A stretch of DNA of 64,000 nt from Aquabacter cavernae (GTDB lineage: Bacteria; Pseudomonadota; Alphaproteobacteria; Rhizobiales; Xanthobacteraceae): contig NZ_RWKV01000003.1 in assembly GCF_003993795.1 (NCBI RefSeq), forward strand, positions 62,001 through 126,000. Direction: 5' to 3'. The translations under genes were made by a program, and so were the position numbers. Below are positions 38,400 to 46,969 of this stretch, piece by piece; within the stretch, counting starts at the first letter, position 1; every line of letters starts with the position of its first letter. Under the pieces are notes generated by a model. That model made no database searches and was not told the DNA's origin. It saw only the letters and a program-made list of their open reading frames with translations.

Positions 38400-38741
38400 A
38401 TGCGCCAGTTCAACCTGTTGGCTGCAGCCGCCTGCACCGCTCTCCTTGCCCTGCCCGCCGGTGCGCAGGCGTCCTGCCTGGAAGAGATCGTCGCCCTGCA
38501 GTCCCGCGTGAAGGCGGCGAGCCCCGCCCAGGCCGCTCCTCCCACCGAGGCGCAGAGCGTGGGTGCCCAGCTCGGTCGCCAGCCCACCCCGTCTTCGGTG
38601 GCCGCCGCGTCCGGCGACCCGTCCGCGCCGGTGGGCCCGGCTGCCGCCCTGAATGCCGCGCAGAATTTCCAGGCCGCCGGCAACGAGGCGGCGTGCCTGA
38701 AGGCCGTGAACGAAGCCCGCTCCATGCTGGATGGTAAGTGA
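38400..38741 (+). CDS. Small exported hypothetical protein
   Basis: A 113-residue protein with a clear signal peptide (MRQFNLLAAAACTALLALPA, cleavage near AQA-S). The mature part is about 90 residues and rich in Ala, Pro, Gln and Ser. It has Cys near each end (ASCLEEI and AACLKAV) that may form a disulfide, and an amphipathic C-terminal helix ending RSMLDGK. GGAG lies five bases before the ATG. I do not recognise the family. It sits behind emrB, separated by 121 bases, and converges on puuB. Confidence 0.8.
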   Translation: MRQFNLLAAAACTALLALPAGAQASCLEEIVALQSRVKAASPAQAAPPTEAQSVGAQLGRQPTPSSVAAASGDPSAPVGPAAALNAAQNFQAAGNEAACLKAVNEARSMLDGK

Positions 38742-38776
38742 ACGCCCGTTTCACGGGATGAAGAGCCCGGGCGGCC

Positions 38777-40057
38777 TCAAATCCGGTCGCGCAGGGCGTA
38801 ATAGGTGAGGCCCGCCACCAGCAGCGGGTAGCGAAGCGCGGTGCCGCCGATGAAGCGCGGCACCGGCAGGCGCTCCAGAATATCGAGCTGCCCGATCTGC
38901 CCGGCGAGCGCCTCGGCCAGGATCTTCCCATAGAAGGGCGCCAGCGCCACGCCTTGCCCGCTATAGCCGGCGGAGACCAGCACATGGTCCGACAGGCGCC
39001 GGGCGAAGGGCAGGCGGCTCATGGTGATGCCCAGCGTTCCGCCCCAGCCATAGTCCAGCCGGATGTCCGCGAGCTGGGGGAAGATGCGCAGCATGAAGGG
39101 CCGCACGAAGGGCATGGGGTCACGCCGCAGGCCCCGTTTGTAATTCTCGCCGCCCCCGAACAGCAGGCGATCATCCGGGGTCAGCCGGAAATAATTCACC
39201 ACGAACCGGCTGTCCGCCACCGCCGCGCCATTGGCGATGATCTCCTTCGCCCGCGCCCCCAGGGGCTCGGTGACGGCGATGTAATTGTTGATGGCCATGA
39301 CGTGCTCGTCCACGGTCCGGTCGAGCCCGTCCATGAGGCCGTTGCCGCACAGCAGCAGGAACTGCGCCTTCACCCGGCCGCCATCGGCCGTGTCCACCTG
39401 CACGCCATGGCCGTCCTCATAGCGGACGGCGCGGCTCTCCTCGTGGATCGCCACGCCCTGCGCCAAGGCCGCGCGGGCAAGGCCGAGGGTGAAGTTCAGC
39501 GGGTGGAGATGGCCCGCGCCATGGTCGAGGGTTCCGCCATAATAGCCCGGCGCACCCACCAAAGCGTGGATCTGCTCCCGGTCCAGCAGGTCGATCTGGT
39601 CATAGCCGTAATGTTCGGCGAGGTGCCGGGCATAAGCGTGGCCCTCGGGCACATAGCGCGCCTTGTGGTCCGCATGGATCAGGCCCGGCCGGTAGTCGCA
39701 CTCGATCTTGTGGCGGGCGATGAGGTCATGGACGAGGGCTTTGGCCTCCTGCGCCATGTCCCAGAGCTTGCGGGCATCGTCCGGGCCGACGACCTTCTCC
39801 AGATACTCTTGGTCGCGCCGCTGGCCGGAATGGAGCTGGCCGCCGTTCCGGCCCGAGGCGCCGCAGCCGATGCGGCCACGCTCCAGCACCACCACCTTCA
39901 GCCCCGCCTCGGCGAGGTGCAGGGCGGCGGACAGCCCGGTGAAGCCGGCGCCGACGATGGCCACGTCCGCCGTCACCTGCCCGCGCAAGGGCGGCAGGTG
40001 CGGCAAGGCATGCGCCGTCGCGGCGTACCAGGACTGCGGGTGCTTTTCGTGGCTCAT
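38777..40057 (-). CDS. puuB: Gamma-glutamylputrescine oxidoreductase
   Basis: A 426-residue FAD-dependent amine oxidase of the DAO family. It opens SWYAATAH, then the FAD-binding GAGFTGLSAALHLAEAGL and the substrate-side CGASGRNGGQ that marks the PuuB/OrdL group. The C-terminus has the second FAD motif SAGYSGQGVALAPFYGKIL. It oxidises gamma-glutamylputrescine to the gamma-glutamyl aldehyde with H2O2 release. It follows puuA on the same strand after 46 bases, making a putrescine-utilisation pair. The later pathway genes (aldC, puuD) are not in the window. Confidence 0.9.
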   Translation of the reverse strand: MSHEKHPQSWYAATAHALPHLPPLRGQVTADVAIVGAGFTGLSAALHLAEAGLKVVVLERGRIGCGASGRNGGQLHSGQRRDQEYLEKVVGPDDARKLWDMAQEAKALVHDLIARHKIECDYRPGLIHADHKARYVPEGHAYARHLAEHYGYDQIDLLDREQIHALVGAPGYYGGTLDHGAGHLHPLNFTLGLARAALAQGVAIHEESRAVRYEDGHGVQVDTADGGRVKAQFLLLCGNGLMDGLDRTVDEHVMAINNYIAVTEPLGARAKEIIANGAAVADSRFVVNYFRLTPDDRLLFGGGENYKRGLRRDPMPFVRPFMLRIFPQLADIRLDYGWGGTLGITMSRLPFARRLSDHVLVSAGYSGQGVALAPFYGKILAEALAGQIGQLDILERLPVPRFIGGTALRYPLLVAGLTYYALRDRI

Positions 40058-40074
40058 CAGGGGTCCTGCGGGCA

Positions 40075-40097
40075 GGCCCGCCGCCCGGCGGCGGGCC
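40075..40097 (-). other. Intercistronic hairpin between puuA and puuB
   Basis: GGCCCGCCG (40075-40083) pairs perfectly with CGGCGGGCC (40089-40097). The hairpin lies in the 46-base gap inside the puuAB transcript with no T-tract, so it more likely affects RNA stability or relative expression than ends transcription. Confidence 0.5.
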
Positions 40098-40103
40098 GTG
40101 CCG

Positions 40104-41504
40104 TCACACGTTCAGGAGCAGGTATTCGCGCTCCCACGGGGAGATGACGCGCATGAAGGTCTCGAACTCCGCCTGCTTCACGGCCGAATAGGTGGCGATG
40201 AAGCTGCGGCCGAGCACTTCGGAGAGGTCCTCGTTCTCCTCGAAGGCGGCAACCGCCTCCAGCAGGCCGCGCGGCAGGTCGAAGTCGAGATTCTTCGCGT
40301 CGCCTTCCAGGGGCTCGGTGGGACGCAGTCCCTTGACGAGGCCGAGATAGCCGCAGGCGAGGGATGCGGCGATGACGAGATAGGGGTTGGCGTCGGAGGA
40401 CGGCACCCGGTTCTCCACGCGGCGGGCGGCGGGCGGGGCGGGCGGCACGCGCAGGCCCGCGGTGCGGTTGTCATAGCCCCACTGGACGTTGATGGGGGCC
40501 ATGGAGTCGCGGGTCAGGCGCCGGTAGGAATTCACATAGGGCGCCAGGATGCACATGACCGAGGGCAGGTACTTCTGGTGCCCGGCGAGGAAGGAGAAGA
40601 ATTCCGGCGTCGGGTCGCCATCGGCATCGGAGAAGATATTCTGCCCCGTTTCCGCGTCCACCACCGACTGGTGGATATGCAGCGCGCTGCCCGGCTCGTT
40701 GGCGATGGGCTTGGCCATGAAGGTGGCATAGATCTTATGGACCAGCGCCGCCTCACGGATGGTGCGCTTGAACAGGAACACCTGGTCGGCCAGCTCCAGC
40801 GGATCACCGTGGCGCAGGTTGATCTCCATCTGCGCCGCGCCGTCCTCATGGATCAGCGTGTCGATCTCCAGGCCCTGGGCCTCGGAATAATCGTAGATGT
40901 CCTCGAACAGCGCGTCGAACTCGTTCACCGCCTGGATGGAATAGGACTGGCGGCCGATCTCGGGACGGCCGGAGCGCCCCACGGGCGGCTTCAGCGGATA
41001 GTCCGGGTCGGTATTGGGCTCGACGAGATAAAATTCGACCTCCGGCGCCACCACGGGCTTCCAGCCGCGCTTGGCGTAGAGGTTGAGCACATTCTTCAGC
41101 ACCTGCCGGGGCGCCAGTTCCACGGGGCGGCCATCGCGGTGGAAGGCGTTGTGGATCACCTGTGCGGTGGGGTCCTGCGCCCAGGGCACGATGGACAGGG
41201 TGGAGAAGTCCGGCTCCATCACCAGGTCGGAATCCGCCACGACGGAATCCACCAGCCCCTCATAGTCGGGATATTCGCCCGATATGGTCTGGAAGAAGAT
41301 GGAGAGGGGCAGGTTCATCACCGGCGAGGAGAGGAATTTGGACGCGGGCATGATCTTGCCGCGTGCCACGCCGGCAAGATCGGGGACGGTGCATTCGATC
41401 TCGGTGATGCCCCGCGCCGCCATCCAGGCTTTCGCCTCAGCCAGCGTCTTAACACCCCGAGGCGCGGCGAGAGCCGCCTCCTGCGCCGCTTTCTTTTTAG
41501 CCAT
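40104..41504 (-). CDS. puuA: Glutamine-synthetase-family enzyme, probably gamma-glutamylputrescine synthetase
   Basis: A 466-residue member of the GS superfamily. Visible are EVEFYLVEP (ATP/metal Glu), DGAAQMEINLRHGDPLELAD, the ATP motif SALHIHQSVVD-like segment, and RRVENRVPSSDANPYLVIAA with the C-terminal Arg and Glu ligands. The N-terminal beta-grasp domain is short, as in PuuA-type enzymes. It ligates glutamate to putrescine using ATP. Its partner puuB lies 46 bases downstream. The ATG at 41504 has GAGGA five bases upstream. A role on other amines is possible since the GS-like family is broad. Confidence 0.88.
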   Translation of the reverse strand: MAKKKAAQEAALAAPRGVKTLAEAKAWMAARGITEIECTVPDLAGVARGKIMPASKFLSSPVMNLPLSIFFQTISGEYPDYEGLVDSVVADSDLVMEPDFSTLSIVPWAQDPTAQVIHNAFHRDGRPVELAPRQVLKNVLNLYAKRGWKPVVAPEVEFYLVEPNTDPDYPLKPPVGRSGRPEIGRQSYSIQAVNEFDALFEDIYDYSEAQGLEIDTLIHEDGAAQMEINLRHGDPLELADQVFLFKRTIREAALVHKIYATFMAKPIANEPGSALHIHQSVVDAETGQNIFSDADGDPTPEFFSFLAGHQKYLPSVMCILAPYVNSYRRLTRDSMAPINVQWGYDNRTAGLRVPPAPPAARRVENRVPSSDANPYLVIAASLACGYLGLVKGLRPTEPLEGDAKNLDFDLPRGLLEAVAAFEENEDLSEVLGRSFIATYSAVKQAEFETFMRVISPWEREYLLLNV

Positions 41505-41773
41505 GATGTCCTCTTGCGCGAGAGGTCGCGCTGGTATCAAGGGAACACTGGCAGCGGGTGAGGTGTCAACGGATCCCCGCAAATCAACGTTTTCTTGCCG
41601 GCTCAGCTTCGCTGCGGAGGGTCATTCGGGACGCTGTCCCGCCTTGGGACGGTAGCCAACGAAGATTGGAACGAGTCTGGAACGAATCGCGGTCGAATCG
41701 AGTCTGCGCGAAGTTCTCGTTTCACCCCGTACTAGATATAGGGGCTGTGGATAATTATCAGCGGATTCTCGGG

Positions 41774-42631
41774 TCAGCGCTTCGGGGCGTTGACAGGCAG
41801 GGTCTTGGCCACTTCGTTCGTCTCGAAGCTGGTCGCCTCCAGCACCGCGGTACCGATCATGGTGGCGATGGAGACCTTGAAGGGCGCCATCAGGCGGGTG
41901 CCGGCGATGGGCACCAGCCAGACGAACATCTCCTTGTTGGCCTGCATATACTTCACGGTGGAGCGGGTGGGGCGGTGTCCGGCCACCGGCTCGTAGCCCA
42001 CGCGGCACACCACCGCCGTGCCCTGATAGCCCTTCTCGATCTTCACCTCTTCGGTGCGCAGGAAGGTGAGGGTCACGTCGAAGCGCTGGCGGCCGTCGAA
42101 GATGGGGATGGGGCGCGCGCAGGCGGCCTCGGAGAGCATGTCCTTGCCCGCCGCCACCATGACGAAGGCGCCGCTCAGCGGGTCGATGATGTTGGTCTTA
42201 TGGGCGTCGGTCAGCTCGATGCGGTCGGGCAGGGGCTTGGGCGGGGGCTCAAGGTCCAGTTCCTTCACCGTGGTCCCGGCGAAGGTCATGCGGATGGATT
42301 CCGCCTTGCCGTCCGCCTCGGTATTCACCGCGAACACGGTGGGCATGGGGCGCTGGCTGGTCATGGGGCCGCGCGCGGCCACCGAGCCCTTGCCCGAGGA
42401 CAGGGCGCGGGCGATGCCCGAGACCCGGCCCGTGCCCGCCGCCTCGAAGCTGGTGTCGGTGGCCTGGACGATGAGGTTGGCGCGGCCGATCTCGATGCCG
42501 CCGAGCGACAGCGCGTATTTGGCGCTGAGCATGCCGTCGGCCGCGGCCGGCCCGGCGAGGCCCGCCAGCACGCAACCGCCCGTGAGAAGGGGGCGGGCGG
42601 CTCGGGCGAACGCGGCACGAAGGTTCGTCAT
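41774..42631 (-). CDS. DUF3108 exported protein
   Basis: A 285-residue protein with a signal peptide (ARPLLTGGCVLAGLAGPAAAD). Its beta-rich domain begins YALSLGGIEIGRANLIVQ, typical of the DUF3108 family of periplasmic or outer-membrane-associated proteins. Further on are DPLSGAFVMVAAG and the Cys pair near ACARPIPIFDG and VVCRVGYEP. Function is unknown; family members are suspected to resemble lipoprotein-carrier folds. Divergent from infC. A single perfect DnaA-box-like sequence lies 20 bases past its stop. Confidence 0.85.
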   Translation of the reverse strand: MTNLRAAFARAARPLLTGGCVLAGLAGPAAADGMLSAKYALSLGGIEIGRANLIVQATDTSFEAAGTGRVSGIARALSSGKGSVAARGPMTSQRPMPTVFAVNTEADGKAESIRMTFAGTTVKELDLEPPPKPLPDRIELTDAHKTNIIDPLSGAFVMVAAGKDMLSEAACARPIPIFDGRQRFDVTLTFLRTEEVKIEKGYQGTAVVCRVGYEPVAGHRPTRSTVKYMQANKEMFVWLVPIAGTRLMAPFKVSIATMIGTAVLEATSFETNEVAKTLPVNAPKR

Positions 42632-42903
42632 TCAAGGGCCCGTGCGAGGCCGGGGCACACGCCTCGGCGAATCCTCAAGTTCCTTCGATTGCGGGGCGAA
42701 CGCGGCTGAACTGTGGCTGCCGCTCCCCATGCTGCCGTGCAGCATCGTTCCTGTTGCCTGTGAAGCGGCCCGGTCATTGACTTTTTAGCGAATAATCACG
42801 ATGTTCTGGCTCGCTCACCCGGCTGCTTTCCAGGCTGGCGCGCCGAATGGCGCGGCCCCGGACTACGGGGTGAGCGATTTCAACGGCAGAGGAGAACGTC
42901 GCC

Positions 42904-43440
42904 ATTCGCCGCCCTATGAGACCCGTCGCGCCGGAGAAAGATGGACCGCGCGTCAACGAAGATATCCGCGTCCGCGAAGTTCAGCTCATCGATACCGAGG
43001 GGCAGAACAAGGGGGTCATGGCAATCCGTGACGCCTTGATCCTGGCGCAGGAGGCTGGCCTCGACCTTGTCGAGATCGCCCCGAATTCCCTGCCTCCGGT
43101 CTGCAAGATCCTCGATTACGGCCGCTTCAAGTATCAGAACCAGAAGAAGGCCAGCGAGGCGCGCAAGAAGCAGAAGGTGGTCGAGGTCAAGGAGATCAAG
43201 CTCCGCCCCGGCATCGACACCCACGATTACGACGTGAAGATGCGCGCCATGGAGCGTTTCTTCGAGGAAGGCGACAAGGTGAAGGTCACCCTGCGCTTCC
43301 GCGGTCGTGAGATGGCCCACCAGGACATCGGCTTCAAGCTGCTTCAGAAGCTGAAGGAAGACGTGGTCGCCATCGCCAAGGTGGAAGCCGAGCCCATGCT
43401 CGAAGGCCGCCAGATGATCATGATCCTCGCCCCCCGGTGA
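42904..43440 (+). CDS. infC: Translation initiation factor IF-3, ATT start
   Basis: A 178-residue factor that binds the 30S subunit and checks start-codon choice. It has [17 protein letters not shown] (N-domain), [20 protein letters not shown] (linker and C-domain) and [17 protein letters not shown]. An ATT at 42904 is taken as start because AGAGGAGA ends nine bases upstream and the next in-frame ATG (42916) would be too far from it. The N-terminus IRRPM equals that of related IF-3 proteins. AUU starts are the known basis of IF-3 self-repression. The usual downstream rpmI-rplT genes are absent here. Confidence 0.95.
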   Translation: MRRPMRPVAPEKDGPRVNEDIRVREVQLIDTEGQNKGVMAIRDALILAQEAGLDLVEIAPNSLPPVCKILDYGRFKYQNQKKASEARKKQKVVEVKEIKLRPGIDTHDYDVKMRAMERFFEEGDKVKVTLRFRGREMAHQDIGFKLLQKLKEDVVAIAKVEAEPMLEGRQMIMILAPR

Positions 43441-43502
43441 GGATCATCCCCGTATGGGCATGCCCCTAGGTGCGTGCCCAGACGGGATATTTTCACGCCG
43501 CC

Positions 43503-44471
43503 TCACCCGAGGCGGCGGGCCCATTCCGGAACCGGCGTCAGAACCGGCGCCCCGGCGAAATGGGCCGCCAGATTCTTCAGCGCCAGAACCGTCATATTGT
43601 CCTCGGCCGTGGGCGAGCGCGCCGCGCTGTGGGGCGTGATGACGAGGTTCGGCGCATTCAGCAGCGCCGGGGGCACCACCGGCTCCCCGTCCACCACGTC
43701 GAGGCCCGCCCCGGCAATCTGCCCGGCATGCAGGGCCGCGATCAGCGCGTCCGTGTCCACCAGCGACCCGCGCGCGATATTGATCAGATAGCCCCTCGGC
43801 CCCAGCGCTTCGAGCACCTGCGCATCGATCAGGTGGCGTGTCGCCGCTCCGCCCGGCGCGGCCACCACCAGCACGTCGCTGGCGTCCGCCAGATCCAGCA
43901 CGCCGGCGTGATAGGCATAAGGCGCGTCCGCCGCCGGATTGCGGTTGTGGTAGCCCACGCTCATCTCGAAACCCAAGGCGCCCCGCCGCGCCACCGCCCG
44001 GCCGATGGCGCCGAGGCCCAATATGCCGAGCCGCAGCGTGGAGAGTTCCGGCGCCGAGCGGCGCGCTTCGTGCCACTGGCCGGCGCGCACCGCCCGGTCG
44101 CTTTCGGGCACGCAGCGCACCGTGGAGAGGATGAGCGCGAAAGCGTGGTCCGCCACCGATCCCGTATTGGTGCCCGGCCCGTGGGTGACCATGATGTTCC
44201 GCTCCAAGGCGGCGGGCACCTCGATGCGGTCATAGCCGACGCCGTAGCAGGACACGATCTGAAGGCGGGGCAGGGCGTCCATCTCCCCCGCGCTGAGGCC
44301 CGCCGTTCCATGGGTGAGCACGGCGCGCACATCCTTCGCCGCACCGGCGATGGCGTCGGCCCGGCTCCGCGGGTCCGGGGCGTAGATCACGTCATGGGCG
44401 GCATTGAGCCGGGCGAGATGGTCGGGCGCGAAGGGGATGAGGACGAGCAAGGGCTCGCGGACCGGCGACAT
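43503..44471 (-). CDS. D-2-hydroxyacid dehydrogenase
   Basis: A 322-residue NAD(P)-dependent enzyme reducing a 2-oxoacid to a D-2-hydroxyacid. The Rossmann motif GILGLGAIGRAVARR follows a substrate loop SCYGVGYDRI. The catalytic Arg lies in NIARGSLVDTDAL, the Glu in GLDVVDGEPVVPP and the His in TPHSAAR. It most resembles the glyoxylate/hydroxypyruvate reductase branch by these motifs. The start at 44471 gives MSPVREPLLVL; the frame is open 75 bases upstream. It is convergent with infC and divergent from radA. Confidence 0.9.
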   Translation of the reverse strand: MSPVREPLLVLIPFAPDHLARLNAAHDVIYAPDPRSRADAIAGAAKDVRAVLTHGTAGLSAGEMDALPRLQIVSCYGVGYDRIEVPAALERNIMVTHGPGTNTGSVADHAFALILSTVRCVPESDRAVRAGQWHEARRSAPELSTLRLGILGLGAIGRAVARRGALGFEMSVGYHNRNPAADAPYAYHAGVLDLADASDVLVVAAPGGAATRHLIDAQVLEALGPRGYLINIARGSLVDTDALIAALHAGQIAGAGLDVVDGEPVVPPALLNAPNLVITPHSAARSPTAEDNMTVLALKNLAAHFAGAPVLTPVPEWARRLG

Positions 44472-44716
44472 GGAATACCCTGGATCCAAGGGAGGGAGCG
44501 CCACGCTACAGGCTGATGGGCGCCTTTGGGAGGGTGATGTGCTCATGCCTGCCCCGCGCTCCGGGCGGAGCGCCCATGCGTCCAGCGCGTGGGATCAGGG
44601 CGTCCGCGCACCCTCTCGCCGCGCCTGTTGATGCAATCGGGGCGGATCAGGCTCTATAGTCAGCTTCTATATTTCGGCATGGGTGCTTCGCGCCCGCTTC
44701 GGAGACCGCGCACCCC

Positions 44717-46138
44717 ATGGCCCGCCGCACCCCCAGCTTCGCCTGCCAGTCCTGCGGCGCGGTCTATAACCGCTGGCAGGGCAAGTGCGAGGCGTGCGGC
44801 GCCTGGAACACCATCGCCGAGGAGCCGGAAGTGGCGGCCTCCGTCCCCGCCGTGCAGCGCTCGGGCCGCAAGGGGCGGCCGGTGGCGCTGGAGAGCCTGA
44901 AGGGCCAGGGCACGCCGCCGCCGCGTCTCGTCTCCGGCATCGGCGAATTGGACAGGGTGGCCGGCGGCGGCTTCGTGCCGGGCTCCATCGTCCTGCTGGG
45001 CGGGGATCCGGGCATCGGCAAGTCCACGCTCCTGGTCCAGGCGTCCGCCGCGCTGGCGGAGCGGGGGCACCGGGTGGTCTATGTGTCGGGCGAGGAAGCG
45101 GTGGATCAGGTGCGCCTGCGTGCCGGGCGCCTCGGCCTGTCGGGCGCGGAAGTGGGGCTCGCGGCCGAGACCAATGCGGAAAATATCCTCGCCACCCTCT
45201 CCTCCGGCCCGCCGGTTCGGTTCGTGGTGATCGATTCCATCCAGACCATGTGGAGCGACACGGTGGAGTCCGCGCCGGGCACGGTGACGCAGGTGCGCAC
45301 CTCCGCCCAGCTCATGGTGCGCTATGCCAAGCAGACCGGCGCCGCCGTGATCCTCGTGGGCCATGTCACCAAGGACGGCCAGATCGCCGGCCCCCGCGTG
45401 GTGGAGCACATGGTGGACGCGGTCTTCTCCTTCGAGGGCGACGGCGCGCACCAGTTCCGCATTCTGCGCGCCCAGAAGAATCGCTTCGGCCCCACCGACG
45501 AGATCGGCGTGTTCGAGATGACCGGGCGCGGCCTGTCGGAAGTGGCCAATCCCTCCGAGCTGTTCCTCTCCAACCGTGACGCGGGCGCGCCGGGTACGGC
45601 GGTGTTCGCCGGCATGGAGGGCACGCGGCCCATCCTGGTGGAGATCCAGGCCCTGGTGGCGCCTTCCAGCCTGGGCACGCCCCGCCGGGCGGTGGTGGGC
45701 TGGGATTCCAACCGCCTCGCCATGGTGCTGGCGGTGCTGGACGCGCGCTGCGGCGTGCGGCTCGGCGGTCATGACGTCTATTTGAACGTGGCGGGCGGGC
45801 TGAAGATCGGCGAGCCGGCGGCGGACCTGGCGGTGGCGGGGGCGCTGGTCTCCTCGCTCACGGGCGCGCCCTTGCCGGCGGACGCCGTCTATTTCGGCGA
45901 GGTCAGCCTGACCGGGGCCGTGCGCCCCGTCTCCCAGGCGCCGGCGCGGCTGAAAGAAGCGGCTAAGCTGGGCTTCGCCCGCGCCGTCGCGCCGGTTCCC
46001 GGCACGGACAAGGGGGAGGGCGCCTTGCGAGTGGAAGGGGTTTCCTCCCTTGCGGGCCTCGTGGCCCAGGTTGCGGCCCGCGCTCCGCGCAGGGCAGCGA
46101 TGCCGGCAAAAGAGGTCTCGCACGCCGGGGAGGGATGA
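44717..46138 (+). CDS. radA: DNA repair protein RadA
   Basis: A 473-residue RecA-like branch-migration helicase. It has the N-terminal C4 zinc finger (CQSCGAVYNRWQGKCEACG), Walker A GGDPGIGKST near residue 95, the RadA-specific KNRFG motif near residue 253, and a C-terminal Lon-like domain (GGLKIGEPAADLAVAGALVS). All expected parts are intact. It acts in recombinational repair and natural transformation in the cytoplasm. It is followed after 109 bases by cvpA and purF on the same strand, a common alphaproteobacterial order. Confidence 0.97.
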   Translation: MARRTPSFACQSCGAVYNRWQGKCEACGAWNTIAEEPEVAASVPAVQRSGRKGRPVALESLKGQGTPPPRLVSGIGELDRVAGGGFVPGSIVLLGGDPGIGKSTLLVQASAALAERGHRVVYVSGEEAVDQVRLRAGRLGLSGAEVGLAAETNAENILATLSSGPPVRFVVIDSIQTMWSDTVESAPGTVTQVRTSAQLMVRYAKQTGAAVILVGHVTKDGQIAGPRVVEHMVDAVFSFEGDGAHQFRILRAQKNRFGPTDEIGVFEMTGRGLSEVANPSELFLSNRDAGAPGTAVFAGMEGTRPILVEIQALVAPSSLGTPRRAVVGWDSNRLAMVLAVLDARCGVRLGGHDVYLNVAGGLKIGEPAADLAVAGALVSSLTGAPLPADAVYFGEVSLTGAVRPVSQAPARLKEAAKLGFARAVAPVPGTDKGEGALRVEGVSSLAGLVAQVAARAPRRAAMPAKEVSHAGEG

Positions 46139-46247
46139 CGGCGCGAGCCGTAGAAGCTATACGTCCCGCCATCCGGGCATCCATGGCACCATGGACCCGT
46201 CCGCCCGCTGATTCTCCGGCGGGCCCACCGGAGGTTCTGCTGCGCCC

Positions 46248-46946
46248 ATGCCCGTGACGTTGCTGGATCTGATCGTCATCGCCGTCATGCTGCTCTCCGG
46301 GCTGCTCGCCATGGTGCGTGGGCTGCTGCGGGAGGTGTTCAGCATCGTCTCATGGGTGGCGGCGGCCGGCGTCGCCGCTTATTTCTATCCGCAGCTGCTG
46401 CCCATCACGAAGCAGTACATCACCCAGGATACCGTGGCCCTCGCCGTGACGGTGGCCGCCCTGTTCCTGGGCACGCTTCTGATCGTCTCCATCATCAGCG
46501 CGCGCCTGTCCGACATCGTCCTGGACAGCCGCATCGGCGCGCTGGACCGCACGCTGGGCTTCGCTTTCGGTCTCGCGCGCGGCCTGCTGGTCATGGTGGT
46601 GGCGTTCCTGTTCTTCAACTGGCTGGTGCCGGACAAGAGCCAGCCGCCGTGGGTGCTGAACGCGAAATCCCGTCCCGTGCTTCAAAACACCGGGAATTGG
46701 CTGGTTTCCCTGTTGCCGGACGACCCGGAGAACACCATTCTCAAGAAACTGAAGCGCACCCCCGACGGTGAAGACGGCGCCACGCCGCCTGCCACGGTGC
46801 CGGGGCAGCGCTCGGACGGAGGAACCGGAGCCCCTACGCTCGCCGCCGCGCCCGCTGCCAATCCGGCGGGACCCGGTGGATATCGGCAGGGGGAGCGTCA
46901 GGGCATCAACCAGCTGCTTGAGAGTACGCGCGGGACCGGCCAGTAG
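46248..46946 (+). CDS. cvpA: CvpA family membrane protein
   Basis: A 232-residue inner-membrane protein with four helices in the first 130 residues (LLDLIVIAVMLLSGLLAMVR, then a GLLREVFSIVSW segment). A Pro/Gly/Ala-rich cytoplasmic tail ends in GINQLLESTRGTGQ, a conserved alphaproteobacterial CvpA ending. CvpA was first linked to colicin V export and is now seen as an envelope-maintenance factor. It precedes purF by 23 bases, the same pair as in E. coli. Confidence 0.93.
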   Translation: MPVTLLDLIVIAVMLLSGLLAMVRGLLREVFSIVSWVAAAGVAAYFYPQLLPITKQYITQDTVALAVTVAALFLGTLLIVSIISARLSDIVLDSRIGALDRTLGFAFGLARGLLVMVVAFLFFNWLVPDKSQPPWVLNAKSRPVLQNTGNWLVSLLPDDPENTILKKLKRTPDGEDGATPPATVPGQRSDGGTGAPTLAAAPAANPAGPGGYRQGERQGINQLLESTRGTGQ

Positions 46947-46969
46947 GCCGCCGAGCGGAGGATTAGGAC

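Noticed and set aside
41667-41685. Two TGGAACGA copies at an 11-base spacing upstream of puuA
   Set aside because: Short, and not a recognised sigma-54 or other promoter pattern; could be chance.
41746-41754. Single perfect DnaA-box-like TGTGGATAA next to a GATAATTATC dyad
   Set aside because: One isolated box without AT-rich unwinding region, dnaA/dnaN or hemE neighbours is not an origin; kept only as a curiosity.
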